Shown here one piece after another: positions 56,184 through 64,000 of a stretch of DNA of 64,000 nt. This DNA comes from Streptomyces rhizoryzae (GTDB lineage: Bacteria > Actinomycetota > Actinomycetes > Streptomycetales > Streptomycetaceae). Position numbers and translations under genes: made by a program. The DNA is taken from NCBI RefSeq assembly GCF_023155275.1, contig NZ_JALMUV010000008.1, positions 124,001-188,000 on the forward strand, in the 5' to 3' direction. Position 1 is the first letter of the stretch. Each line of letters opens with the position of its first letter. The notes below the pieces were generated by a model, which saw only the letters and a list, made by a program, of their open reading frames with translations, did not search any database and was not told the origin of the DNA.

Positions 56184-58190
56184 TCAGTGCTTCTTGCCGC
56201 CCCAGCCGAACGGGCCGCCGAAGATACCGCCGTCGTTGTTCCCGCCGTTGTCACCGCCGTTGCCACCGACGGTGGTCAACTTCACGGGGGTCGACGCCGG
56301 GTCGGCCTGCGTACCCGGCTGCGGGTCCATCGCCATCACCAGCGCGTTGTCGTCCTGCGAACTGCCATCCGCGAACTGGATGTTGGTGAAGCCGGCCTGC
56401 TGGAGGATCTGCTTGGCGTCCTTCACCTTCTTGCCCCGCACCTCGGGGACCTGCGCCTGCGTCGACTTGCCCACCGTCAGCGTGACCGTCGAGCCCTGGG
56501 CCACCTGCTGGTTGCCGCCCGGGGACTGCGAGACGACCTTGCCGTTCTGCGCCGGGTCGGTGACGTTCTGGTCCGGCCCGCGGGTGACCTTGAAGCCCAG
56601 GTCGGTCAGCTGCTTCTGCGCCGCGTTGAAGTCCTGGCCGGACACGTCCGGGACGGTCGCCTTCGGCGCCGCCTTGGCCACCGACAGCGTGATCGTGTCG
56701 TCCTTGGCGGCCTTGCTCTGCGCCTTGGGGTCCTGGTCGACGACGGTGCCCGGCGTGGCGTCGGACTCCTTCGACGTCTGCTGGATGTCGGTGAAGCCCT
56801 TGCTCTTGAGGGTCGACTGGGCTTCCTCGAAGGTGTAACCCTTCACATCCGGCACGGTGATCTGCACCGCGCCCGAGCACATCGTGACGGTGACCGTGTC
56901 ACCCTTGTTCATCTTGGTGTCGGCCGCCGGGTCCTGCTCGGTGACCTGCCCCTTCTTGGCGTTGTCGCACTGCTTGCTGCCGCGCTTGGCGACCTTGAAG
57001 GAGCTGTTCTCGCCGTAGGACTTCGCCTCCGCCAGCGTCTTCCCGACGAGGTTCGGCACGGTGATGCTGTTGCTCTTGTTCCCGTTGCTGAACATCGCCT
57101 TGCCGATGAAGATCGCACCGACCAGGACCAGGATCGCCGCCAGCACCAGCAGGATCGTCGAGAGGTTGCTCTTCTTCTGGCCGCCGCGCCGCCGGTCCCC
57201 GCGCTCCTCGTAGCCGTAGCCCCCGTCGTCCGGGTTCATCGGCGGCAGCATCGTCGTCTTCGGCCCCGGGTCCTGGGCCCGCAGCATCGTGGTCGGCTGG
57301 TCCTGCTCGCCGTACCCGACCGCGCCCAGCGCCGTGGTCGCCGCCACCGGCTGGCCGTCCAGCGCCGCCTCGATGTCGGCACGCATCTCATCGGCCGACT
57401 GGTAGCGGTAGTCCGGGTCCTTGACCAGCGCCTTCAGGACGATCGCGTCCATCTCCGGCGTGATCTCCGGATCGAACGTGCTCGGCGGCTGCGGCTCCTC
57501 CCGCACATGCTGGTAGGCCACCGCCACCGGGGAGTCCCCGACGAACGGCGGCCGGACCGTCAGCAGCTCGTAGAGCAGGCAGCCGGTCGAATACAGGTCG
57601 GAGCGCGCATCGACCTGCTCGCCCTTGGCCTGCTCCGGCGACAGGTACTGCGCGGTGCCGATCACCGCGGCGGTCTGCGTCATGGTCATACCGGCATCGC
57701 CCATGGCCCGGGCGATACCGAAGTCCATCACCTTGACCTGCCCGGTGCGGGTCAGCATCACGTTGGCCGGCTTGATGTCGCGGTGCACGATGCCGGCCCG
57801 GTGCGAGTACTCCAGCGCCTGGAGCACACCGATCGTCATCTCCAGCGACCGCTCGGGCAGCAGCTTCCGCCCGGAGTGCAGCAGCTCACGCAGCGTGGAG
57901 CCGTCCACGTACTCCATGACGATGTACGGGATCGACACCCCGTCGACGTAGTCCTCGCCGGTGTCGTAGACCGCGACGATCGACGGGTGGTTCAGCGAGG
58001 CGGCCGACTGGGCCTCACGGCGGAACCGGGCCTGGAAGGACGGATCACGGGCGAGGTCCGCCCGCAGCGTCTTCACCGCCACGGTGCGGCCCAGGCGGGT
58101 GTCATGCGCGAGGTAGACCTCCGCCATGCCACCACGGCCGAGCACCGAGCCCAGCTCGTACCGGCCGCCGAGGCGACGCGGCTCTTCCAT
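56184..58190 (-). CDS. pknB: PASTA-domain Ser/Thr protein kinase PknB
   Basis: A 668-residue receptor kinase. The kinase domain (about residues 11-275) has LGRGGMAEVYLAHD, AVKTLR (Lys), HRDIKPANVML and DFG in VKVMDFGIARAM. A basic juxtamembrane linker leads to one span (TILLVLAAILVLVGAIFIGKAMF), then four PASTA repeats outside (starting TVPNLVGKT, TVPDVKGYT, TVPDVSGQD and QVPEVRGKK) that bind muropeptides or lipid II. The Asn/Gly-rich C-terminus is short. It controls growth and division through FHA proteins and MurJ-type targets. It is the last gene of the fhaA-fhaB-pstP-rodA-pbpA-pknB cluster. Confidence 0.95.
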   Translation of the reverse strand: MEEPRRLGGRYELGSVLGRGGMAEVYLAHDTRLGRTVAVKTLRADLARDPSFQARFRREAQSAASLNHPSIVAVYDTGEDYVDGVSIPYIVMEYVDGSTLRELLHSGRKLLPERSLEMTIGVLQALEYSHRAGIVHRDIKPANVMLTRTGQVKVMDFGIARAMGDAGMTMTQTAAVIGTAQYLSPEQAKGEQVDARSDLYSTGCLLYELLTVRPPFVGDSPVAVAYQHVREEPQPPSTFDPEITPEMDAIVLKALVKDPDYRYQSADEMRADIEAALDGQPVAATTALGAVGYGEQDQPTTMLRAQDPGPKTTMLPPMNPDDGGYGYEERGDRRRGGQKKSNLSTILLVLAAILVLVGAIFIGKAMFSNGNKSNSITVPNLVGKTLAEAKSYGENSSFKVAKRGSKQCDNAKKGQVTEQDPAADTKMNKGDTVTVTMCSGAVQITVPDVKGYTFEEAQSTLKSKGFTDIQQTSKESDATPGTVVDQDPKAQSKAAKDDTITLSVAKAAPKATVPDVSGQDFNAAQKQLTDLGFKVTRGPDQNVTDPAQNGKVVSQSPGGNQQVAQGSTVTLTVGKSTQAQVPEVRGKKVKDAKQILQQAGFTNIQFADGSSQDDNALVMAMDPQPGTQADPASTPVKLTTVGGNGGDNGGNNDGGIFGGPFGWGGKKH

Positions 58191-58336
58191 AAGCTTCTCC
58201 AGCCCTCTCCGTCAGTCCCGACCGCACCCGTGCGTGGTCCGGCGGTGTGCTGTCCGGGCATACCGTACCCGGCACGCCGTACCGGACCGGGCCGGAGCCG
58301 AAACCTGATATCTGACCGGTATCGCACTCACCGGCG

Positions 58337-59806
58337 TCACCGCTCGCCTTCGATGACCGCCTCCATCACGCTCTTGGCGATCGGAGCGGCGAGCTTGCCA
58401 CCGGCGATGTCGCCGCGGAGGGTGTCCGACCCCTCGATCACGACCGCCACCGCGACCGGGGTGCCCTTGCCGGTCTTCGCGTACGAGATGAACCAGGCGT
58501 ACGGGTTGTCCTTGTTGTTCTCACCGTGCTGGGCGGTACCGGTCTTGCCGCCGACCGTGACCCCGTCGATCTGCGCGCTGGTGCCCGTGCCCTCCTTGAC
58601 CACGGTCTCCATCATGCTCTGGATCTTCTGGGCGTTCTCCGGGCTCAGCGGCCGGCTCATCTCCTGCGGCGTGTGCTGCTGGACCACGTTCAGATTCGGC
58701 GCCACCAGCTGGTCGACCATGTACGGCCGCATCAGCTTGCCGCCGTTGGCGACCGCCGACGCGACCATCGCCATCTGAAGCGGCGTGGCGCGGTTCGACG
58801 CCTGGCCGATGCCCGCCATCGCGTTCTGCGGCCGGTTGTCCTTGGGGAAGACGCTCTCCGCGGCCCGCACCGGCGTGTCGATCTTCGCGTTGTTGAACCC
58901 GAACTTCTCCGCCTCGGCCTTCATCTTCGCGTTGCCGAGATCCGCGCTGATCTTGCCGAAGACCGTGTTGCAGGACACCCGCAGGGCCTCCCGCAGCGAC
59001 ACGTTCTCACAGGCGATGCTGCCCTCGTTGTTCAGCGGCTGGTGCGCGGTGTCCGGCAGGATGAACGGCACCGGCGAGTCGGTCTTGGAGTCGACGTCCG
59101 TGTACAGGCCGTTCTGCAGCGCCGCCGACGCGGTGACCACCTTGAACGTGGAGCCCGGCGGGTAGGTCTGCCGCAGCGCCCGGTTCAGCATCGGGTCGTC
59201 CGGGTTGTTCTGCTTCAGCAGCGCGTTGTACGCCTCGGCGTCCTTGTTGGTCATCCCCGCGAACGTCGACGGGTCGTACGACGGCGTGCTGGCCAGCGCC
59301 AGGATCGCGCCGGTCTCCGGGTTGAGCGCCACCACCGCGCCCTTCTTGTCCCCGAGCCCGTCGAACGCCGCCTTCTGCGCCTTCGCGTCCAGGGTGGTCA
59401 CCACGTTCCCGCCCTTCTGCTTGCCGCCGGTGAACATGTCGACCGTGCGGCTGAAGAAGAGGCGGTCATCGGTGCCGGTCAGGATCGCGTCGTTCAGCTT
59501 CTCCAGCTGGTTGGAGTCGAACGCCTGCGACGCGTAGCCGGTCACCGGCGCCCACATCTTGCCGTTCTTGTACGTCCGCTTGTACTTGAAGTCACCGCTG
59601 TCCGTCGTCGTCGACCCGGTGATGGCCTTGCCGTCGACGATGATGTTGCCGCGCGGCGTGCTGTACCGCTCGATCGCCACCCGGCGGTTGTTCGAGTCGT
59701 TCTTGAGCTGATCGCTCTGCACGAACTGCACCCAGTTGACGCGGATGAGCAGGGCGAGGACGAGCAGGCCGCAGAAGACCGCGACCCGTCGCAGGGGCTT
59801 GTTCAC
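58337..59806 (-). CDS. pbpA: class B penicillin-binding protein PbpA
   Basis: A 489-residue monofunctional transpeptidase. One N-terminal span (VAVFCGLLVLALLIRVNWV), a dimerisation domain, then the transpeptidase with STFK in YPPGSTFKVVTA, SCN in LRVSCNTVFGK and KTGT in VGGKTGTAQHGE. It forms a synthase pair with the RodA/FtsW-type protein encoded just upstream, whose stop it overlaps by four bases (GTG at 59806). It should act in septal or polar wall synthesis. Confidence 0.93.
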   Translation of the reverse strand: MNKPLRRVAVFCGLLVLALLIRVNWVQFVQSDQLKNDSNNRRVAIERYSTPRGNIIVDGKAITGSTTTDSGDFKYKRTYKNGKMWAPVTGYASQAFDSNQLEKLNDAILTGTDDRLFFSRTVDMFTGGKQKGGNVVTTLDAKAQKAAFDGLGDKKGAVVALNPETGAILALASTPSYDPSTFAGMTNKDAEAYNALLKQNNPDDPMLNRALRQTYPPGSTFKVVTASAALQNGLYTDVDSKTDSPVPFILPDTAHQPLNNEGSIACENVSLREALRVSCNTVFGKISADLGNAKMKAEAEKFGFNNAKIDTPVRAAESVFPKDNRPQNAMAGIGQASNRATPLQMAMVASAVANGGKLMRPYMVDQLVAPNLNVVQQHTPQEMSRPLSPENAQKIQSMMETVVKEGTGTSAQIDGVTVGGKTGTAQHGENNKDNPYAWFISYAKTGKGTPVAVAVVIEGSDTLRGDIAGGKLAAPIAKSVMEAVIEGER

Positions 59807-61200
59807 GGGCGGACCACCTGGGTCATCTCGGCGTCGGTCGACGGGGCGGGGGCGGGAGCGGGACGGCGCGCGGTGTCGCTGATCCGCAGCAGGATCCCGA
59901 CCAGCGCCCAGTTGGCGATCACGGACGAACCGCCCTGCGCCAGGAACGGCATCGTCATACCGGTCAGTGGGATCAGGCCGGTGACACCGCCCGCCACCAC
60001 GAAGACCTGGAGCGCGAACGCGCCCGACAGGCCCACCGCCAGCAGCTTGCCGAACGGGTCCCGCGCCGCCAGTGCGGTACGGATGCCCCGCTCGATGAGC
60101 AGGCCGTACAGCAGCAGGATCGCCATCAGCCCGGCCAGGCCGGTCTCCTCACCGACCGTGGCGAGGATGTAGTCGCTCTTCGGGGCGATACCGCCGATCA
60201 GCCGCGAGTAGCCCTGCCCCAGCCCGGACCCGAGGATCCCGCCGGAACCGAAGGAGTACATCGCCTGCGCGGTCTCCGTGACCCCGCCGTTGAGCAGCTC
60301 CAGCGGGTTGAGCCAGTTGTGGACGCGCACCTGGACGTGGGACTCGAACGTCGCCACCGCGACCGCCCCGCCGCCGCTCAGCAGCAGACCGAACACGATC
60401 CAGCTGGTCCGCTCGGTGGCCACGTACAGCATGATCACGAAGAGGCCGAAGAACAGCAGCGAGGTGCCCAGGTCGGTCTCGAAGACCAGGATCATCAGGC
60501 TCAGCGCCCAGATCACCAGGATCGGACCGAGGTCCCGGCCGCGCGGCAGGTACAGGCCCATGAAACGCCGGCTGGCCAGCGCCAGCGCGTCCCGCTTCAC
60601 CATCAGGTAGCCCGCGAAGAAGATCGCGATGATGATCTTCGCGAACTCGCCCGGCTGCAACGAACCGACGCCGGGGATCGTGATCCAGATGCGGGCGCCG
60701 AACCGGGCCGGGAAGAAGACCGGCGCGATCAGCAACACCAGCGCCAGCACCATCGAGATGTAGGTGTAGCGCTGAAGGACCCGGTGGTCCTTCAGGAAGA
60801 TCACCACGCCGAGGAACAGCGCGACCCCCAGCGTCGACCACATCAGCTGCCCCGGCGCCATCGCCCCGCCCAGCTGCGGGGTGCTGATCTGCGGCTCCTG
60901 GTCCAGCCGCCAGATGAACACCAGCCCCAGACCGTTCAGCAGCGTCGCGATCGGCAGCATCAGCGGATCCGCGTACGGCGCCCACTTGCGGACGACCAGA
61001 TGCGTCACGCCCGCCAGCAACCCCAGCCCCAGCGTGTAGCCCAGCGCCCCGGCGGGCACCGAACCGTCCTTCGCCAGGCCGACGTTGACATACGCGAACA
61101 CCGGGATCAGCACCGCGAAGACAAGCAGGGCCAGCTCGGTGTTACGGCGACTCGGGGCGGCGAACGTGCCCACGGTCGTCGTGGTCGTTGTACTGCTCAT
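59803..61200 (-). CDS. rodA: SEDS-family peptidoglycan polymerase (RodA/FtsW)
   Basis: A 465-residue protein with about ten to twelve spans of the SEDS family, a lipid II glycosyltransferase. Typical stretches are PGVGSLQPGEFAKIIIAIFFAGYL, YILATVGEETGLAGLMAILLLY and FLAQGGSSVIANWALVGILLRISD. It pairs with PbpA downstream. By position it is RodA of the pstP-rodA-pbpA-pknB cluster. The ATG at 61200 lies 23 bases after the phosphatase stop. Confidence 0.93.
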   Translation of the reverse strand: MSSTTTTTTVGTFAAPSRRNTELALLVFAVLIPVFAYVNVGLAKDGSVPAGALGYTLGLGLLAGVTHLVVRKWAPYADPLMLPIATLLNGLGLVFIWRLDQEPQISTPQLGGAMAPGQLMWSTLGVALFLGVVIFLKDHRVLQRYTYISMVLALVLLIAPVFFPARFGARIWITIPGVGSLQPGEFAKIIIAIFFAGYLMVKRDALALASRRFMGLYLPRGRDLGPILVIWALSLMILVFETDLGTSLLFFGLFVIMLYVATERTSWIVFGLLLSGGGAVAVATFESHVQVRVHNWLNPLELLNGGVTETAQAMYSFGSGGILGSGLGQGYSRLIGGIAPKSDYILATVGEETGLAGLMAILLLYGLLIERGIRTALAARDPFGKLLAVGLSGAFALQVFVVAGGVTGLIPLTGMTMPFLAQGGSSVIANWALVGILLRISDTARRPAPAPAPSTDAEMTQVVRP

Positions 61201-61223
61201 GAAATCTCCGGCCCCCTACGCCC

Positions 61224-62759
61224 TCACTGCTGGGTGCTGCAATTCTTCTCCAGCTTCTGCTGCTCCTCGGACGGAGTCTGGCTGGGGGTGGGTGTGGGGG
61301 TGGGCCCGGCCGCCGCGGACAGCGCACCGGCCACGCCGCTGCCGGCGCCGGCCGTACCGGTCTTCCCGCCGGCCGACGTCCCGGGCTTACCGGGCTGCTG
61401 CCCGGCCTTGCCCTTGGCGCCCGCGGCCGCCCGCTCGGCGGCCTCCCGCTGCTCCTTGGCCTGGCAGGCATTGGCCTGCTTGCCGAGCTCGGTGACCTTC
61501 TCGCCGGCCTGGTTGCGGTTGTCGACCGCGATGGTCTCCTTGACCTGGTTGCGCTGGTACACCGGCAGGTACTTGAGTTCGATCTCGGGGTGGTCCTCGT
61601 CGACCGCGTTCAGCTTGATCCACGCCAGGTCCTGGCTGATCCCCCGGTACAGCGCCACATGATCGTCCTTGGCGCCGACGAAGTACTGGGTCTGCGTCCA
61701 GCGGTAGCCCCCGTACAGGCCGCCGCCGACCACACCCAGCGCCAGCACCGTGAACAGCGACGCCTTCAGCCACTTGCCGCGCCGCCGCGGCTTGAGGAAC
61801 TCCTGGTCGGTGAACGCGCCGAACGAACCCTGCGGCGCCCCGCCGGCCTCCGGGTCCCCGCTCCCGGGCGGCCCGAAGGCACCCCCGGGCGCCGCCGTGT
61901 CCCGGCGGCCCAGCTCGGCGGCGCGCGCCGCGGGCGTCTGGAGCGTGCTGGGGTCGCTCAGCTGGTGCTGGTTCTCGGCGACCGCGCCGACCACGACGGG
62001 GGTGTCGTTCAGCTGCCCGGCCGCGGCCTCGTTGCCGTCCACGTCCAGGACGTCGGCGACGATGCAGGTGATGTTGTCCGGACCGCCGCCGCGCAGCGCG
62101 AGCTGGATCAGCTCCTGCACCGTCTCGTGCGGCCCCTGGTAGCCGGCCAGGGTCTCTTCCAGCGTCTGGTGGCTGACCACCCCGGACAGCCCGTCCGAGC
62201 AGATCAGGTACCGGTCCCCGGCCCGCACCTCGCGGATCGACAGGTCCGGTTCGACGTGGTCGCCGCTGCCCAGCGCCCGCATCAGCAGCGACCGCTGCGG
62301 ATGCGTGGTGGCCTCCTCCTCGGTGATCCGGCCCTCGTCGACCAGCCGCTGCACCCACGTGTGGTCCTGGGTGATCTGGGTCAGCAGCCCGTCCCGCAGC
62401 AGATACGCCCGGGAGTCGCCGACGTGCACCAGGCCGAGCCGCTGGCCCGTCCACAGCAGCGCGGTCAGGGTCGTGCCCATCCCCTCCAGCTGCGGGTCCT
62501 CCTCGACCATCACCCGCAGCTGGTCGTTGGCGCGCTGCACCGCGCTGCCCAGGGAGGTGAGGATGTCCGAACCGGGAACGTCGTCGTCGAGCTGGACGAG
62601 CGTGGAGATCACCTCGGACGAGGCGACCTCGCCGGCGGCCTGGCCGCCCATGCCGTCCGCGATGGCCAGCAGCCGGGGACCGGCGTAACCGGAGTCCTCG
62701 TTGCCCTCACGGATCATGCCCTTGTGCGATCCGGCGGCGAAGCGCAGCGACAGACTCAT
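61224..62759 (-). CDS. pstP: PP2C-type Ser/Thr protein phosphatase PstP
   Basis: A 511-residue phosphatase. The PP2C domain (about residues 1-240) has the metal motifs GNEDSGYAG, LAIADGMGGQAAGE, RYLICSDGLSGVV and GGGPDNITCIV. One membrane span follows (SLFTVLALGVVGGGLYGGY), then an extracytoplasmic region with a Pro/Thr-rich tail. It reverses phosphorylation by PknB and other kinases. The ATG at 62759 (MSLSLRFAAGSHKG) is preceded by GTGAGGTGC; a GTG at 62816 is possible but less typical. Confidence 0.94.
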   Translation of the reverse strand: MSLSLRFAAGSHKGMIREGNEDSGYAGPRLLAIADGMGGQAAGEVASSEVISTLVQLDDDVPGSDILTSLGSAVQRANDQLRVMVEEDPQLEGMGTTLTALLWTGQRLGLVHVGDSRAYLLRDGLLTQITQDHTWVQRLVDEGRITEEEATTHPQRSLLMRALGSGDHVEPDLSIREVRAGDRYLICSDGLSGVVSHQTLEETLAGYQGPHETVQELIQLALRGGGPDNITCIVADVLDVDGNEAAAGQLNDTPVVVGAVAENQHQLSDPSTLQTPAARAAELGRRDTAAPGGAFGPPGSGDPEAGGAPQGSFGAFTDQEFLKPRRRGKWLKASLFTVLALGVVGGGLYGGYRWTQTQYFVGAKDDHVALYRGISQDLAWIKLNAVDEDHPEIELKYLPVYQRNQVKETIAVDNRNQAGEKVTELGKQANACQAKEQREAAERAAAGAKGKAGQQPGKPGTSAGGKTGTAGAGSGVAGALSAAAGPTPTPTPSQTPSEEQQKLEKNCSTQQ

Positions 62760-62891
62760 GCGCACCTCACCCGTCGGCTCGGGGTACAGCCGGTCTCCTC
62801 GAGCCACACTGCCCACCCTCCGGTCGGGAGCACGCCCGGGTCCGTCGAGTGGACCGTTACGGCTCGCTCGCTCCGCTCGCTCATTGTCGTA

Positions 62892-63422
62892 CTACTTCCG
62901 CAGCTCGATGACGGTCTTGCCGATGCGGATCGGGGCTCCCAGGGGAATCGGAGTCGCGGTCGTCAGTCGGGTCCGGTCAAGGTACGTGCCGTTCGTGGAA
63001 CCGAGGTCCTCGACGATCCACTGGCCGTCACGGTCCGGGTAGATCCTGGCATGCCGGCTCGACGCGTAGTCGTCGTCCAGCACGATGGTGGAGTCGTGCG
63101 CCCGGCCCAGCGTGATCGTCTGGCCCTGGAGCGCGACCGTCGTCCCGGCCAGCGTGCCCTCGGAGACCACCAGCTTGGTGGGCGCCCCGCGCCGCTGCCG
63201 GCCCCCGCCGCGGCCGCCCTCCTGGCGGCGCGGCTGCTGCTGCTGGGGAGCGGCGGCCTGGCGCTGGGTGCGCGGTTCCGGGGCGCCGCGCCGGGCGGCG
63301 CCGCGCTGTGTGACGCGCGTGCCGAACAGATCGCTGCGGATGACCTGGACGGCCACGATGACGAACAGCCACAGTACGGCGAGGAAACCCAACCGCATGA
63401 CCGTGAGGGTCAGCTCTGACAT
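62892..63422 (-). CDS. fhaB: FHA-domain protein FhaB (FipA)
   Basis: A 176-residue protein: an N-terminal membrane span (LTVMRLGFLAVLWLFVIVAVQVI), a Gln/Arg-rich linker and a C-terminal FHA domain (TLGRAHDSTIVLDDDYASSRHARIYPDRDGQWIVEDLGSTNGTYLD) that binds phosphothreonine. In mycobacteria FhaB/FipA links FtsZ and FtsQ under oxidative stress. It lies 10 bases after fhaA. The ATG at 63422 is the only start that keeps the span. Confidence 0.93.
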   Translation of the reverse strand: MSELTLTVMRLGFLAVLWLFVIVAVQVIRSDLFGTRVTQRGAARRGAPEPRTQRQAAAPQQQQPRRQEGGRGGGRQRRGAPTKLVVSEGTLAGTTVALQGQTITLGRAHDSTIVLDDDYASSRHARIYPDRDGQWIVEDLGSTNGTYLDRTRLTTATPIPLGAPIRIGKTVIELRK

Positions 63423-63432
63423 TGCCCCCGCT

Positions 63433-64000
63433 TCACCCTTCGGCTTGCCGGTAAACGATGGTGGTACTGCCCACGACGATCCGCGAGCCGTCGCGGAGAC
63501 TAGCGCGGGTGGTGTGCTGCCCGTCCACCACGATGCCGTTGGTGGAACCCAGATCCTGGATCGTGGGGGGCGTTCCGACCCGGATCTCGCAGTGCCGCCG
63601 GGACACCCCGGGGTCGTCGATCCGCACATCGGCGTCGGTGCTGCGGCCCAGCACCAGGGTCGGGCGCGAGATCTGGTGGCGGGTGCCGTTGATCTCGATC
63701 CAGCGCCTGGTCTGCGCGTAGGGCTGCGGTCCGGCGCCGGGCGGCGCCGTACGGGGCACCGGCGGTGCGCCGGGCGGCGGCGACGACGGCATCGGCGGCG
63801 CCACATGGCCGCCGGGGGGCGGCTGCGTCCCCGCGGCCCGCGCGGCCGCGGCCTGCCCCGGCCGCTCCTGGGACGTGCTGGAGGCGAGCGTGCGGCTGCG
63901 GACGCGGTACAGGCCGGTGTCGAGATCGTCGGCCTTCTCCAGGTGGACCTTGATCGGGCCCATGAAGGTGTACCGCTGCTGCTTGGCGTAGTCGCGGACC
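63433..64000 (-). CDS. fhaA: FHA-domain protein FhaA, 5' end cut by the window
   Basis: The C-terminal part (at least 188 residues) of FhaA. The tail of a DUF3662 domain is visible (VRDYAKQQRYTFMGPIKVHLEKADDLDTGLYRVRSR), then a Pro-rich linker, then the FHA domain (PTLVLGRSTDADVRIDDPGVSRRHCEIRV and DLGSTNGIVVDG). The frame is open to the window edge, so the start lies beyond it. In mycobacteria FhaA binds the phosphorylated MviN pseudokinase and regulates peptidoglycan synthesis. Confidence 0.93.
   Translation of the reverse strand, partial: VRDYAKQQRYTFMGPIKVHLEKADDLDTGLYRVRSRTLASSTSQERPGQAAAARAAGTQPPPGGHVAPPMPSSPPPGAPPVPRTAPPGAGPQPYAQTRRWIEINGTRHQISRPTLVLGRSTDADVRIDDPGVSRRHCEIRVGTPPTIQDLGSTNGIVVDGQHTTRASLRDGSRIVVGSTTIVYRQAEG

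Overview
This window is the replication-origin region of a Streptomyces-type chromosome. The DNA is very GC-rich with strong third-position G/C bias and many GTG starts. The gene order rpmH-dnaA-oriC-dnaN-gnd-recF-dciA-gyrB-gyrA is the actinobacterial origin core. The flanking order (inositol phosphate synthase, CCA transferase, murJ, sigM, trxBA, parAB on one side; rhomboid, crgA, sortases, pknB, pbpA, rodA, pstP, fhaB, fhaA on the other) matches, from memory, the S. coelicolor SCO3905-SCO3843 interval. No rRNA, IS element, prophage or CRISPR array is visible. The sequence looks like vertically inherited core chromosome.

Left part (1-29 kb). Cell-wall genes come first: a FemX-type aminoacyltransferase, an alanine-racemase-like protein, a GT87 mannosyltransferase and a bifunctional penicillin-binding protein. 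Next are a PadR regulator and inositol-phosphate synthase, an MFS exporter with a TTA codon, an LppU/SCO3897-type protein, the CCA-adding enzyme, a DUF6049 protein, MurJ, a pseudokinase, SigM with a zinc-binding anti-sigma protein, and trxB-trxA behind a sigma-R-type promoter. A minus-strand run then encodes ribosome, membrane and segregation functions (rpmH, rnpA, yidD, yidC, jag, rsmG, parA, parB).

Centre (30-43 kb). dnaA has a DnaA box next to its probable promoter. oriC (32171-33147) carries about 20 DnaA-box-like 9-mers. Then follow dnaN, gnd, recF, the helicase-loader-type gene dciA, gyrB, gyrA, a DUF3566 membrane protein, tRNA-Ile(GAT) and a DLW-39 small protein.

Right part (43-64 kb). 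This holds a secreted protein of unknown function, a tail-anchored Ser/Thr kinase, an HTH regulator, tRNA-Ala(TGC), a DUF5324 protein, a cyclophilin, a rhomboid protease, a second DnaA-box cluster, crgA, a DUF881 protein, three class E sortases with pabA between them, and the growth/division signalling cluster pknB-pbpA-rodA-pstP-fhaB-fhaA (fhaA is cut by the window edge).

The most striking signal is the set of ParB-binding parS sites (GTTTCACGTGAAAC). There are 21 perfect copies between 4414 and 54459, plus three decayed copies. Six lie at an exact 33-bp period inside the SigM anti-sigma gene, and three more perfect copies lie inside a sortase gene. parA and parB each contain one. Intergenic copies often sit at the centre of longer palindromes that could also act as hairpins. 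Eleven intragenic copies are read in the same frame, giving the peptide VSRET. Segregation DNA has therefore been written into several unrelated proteins.
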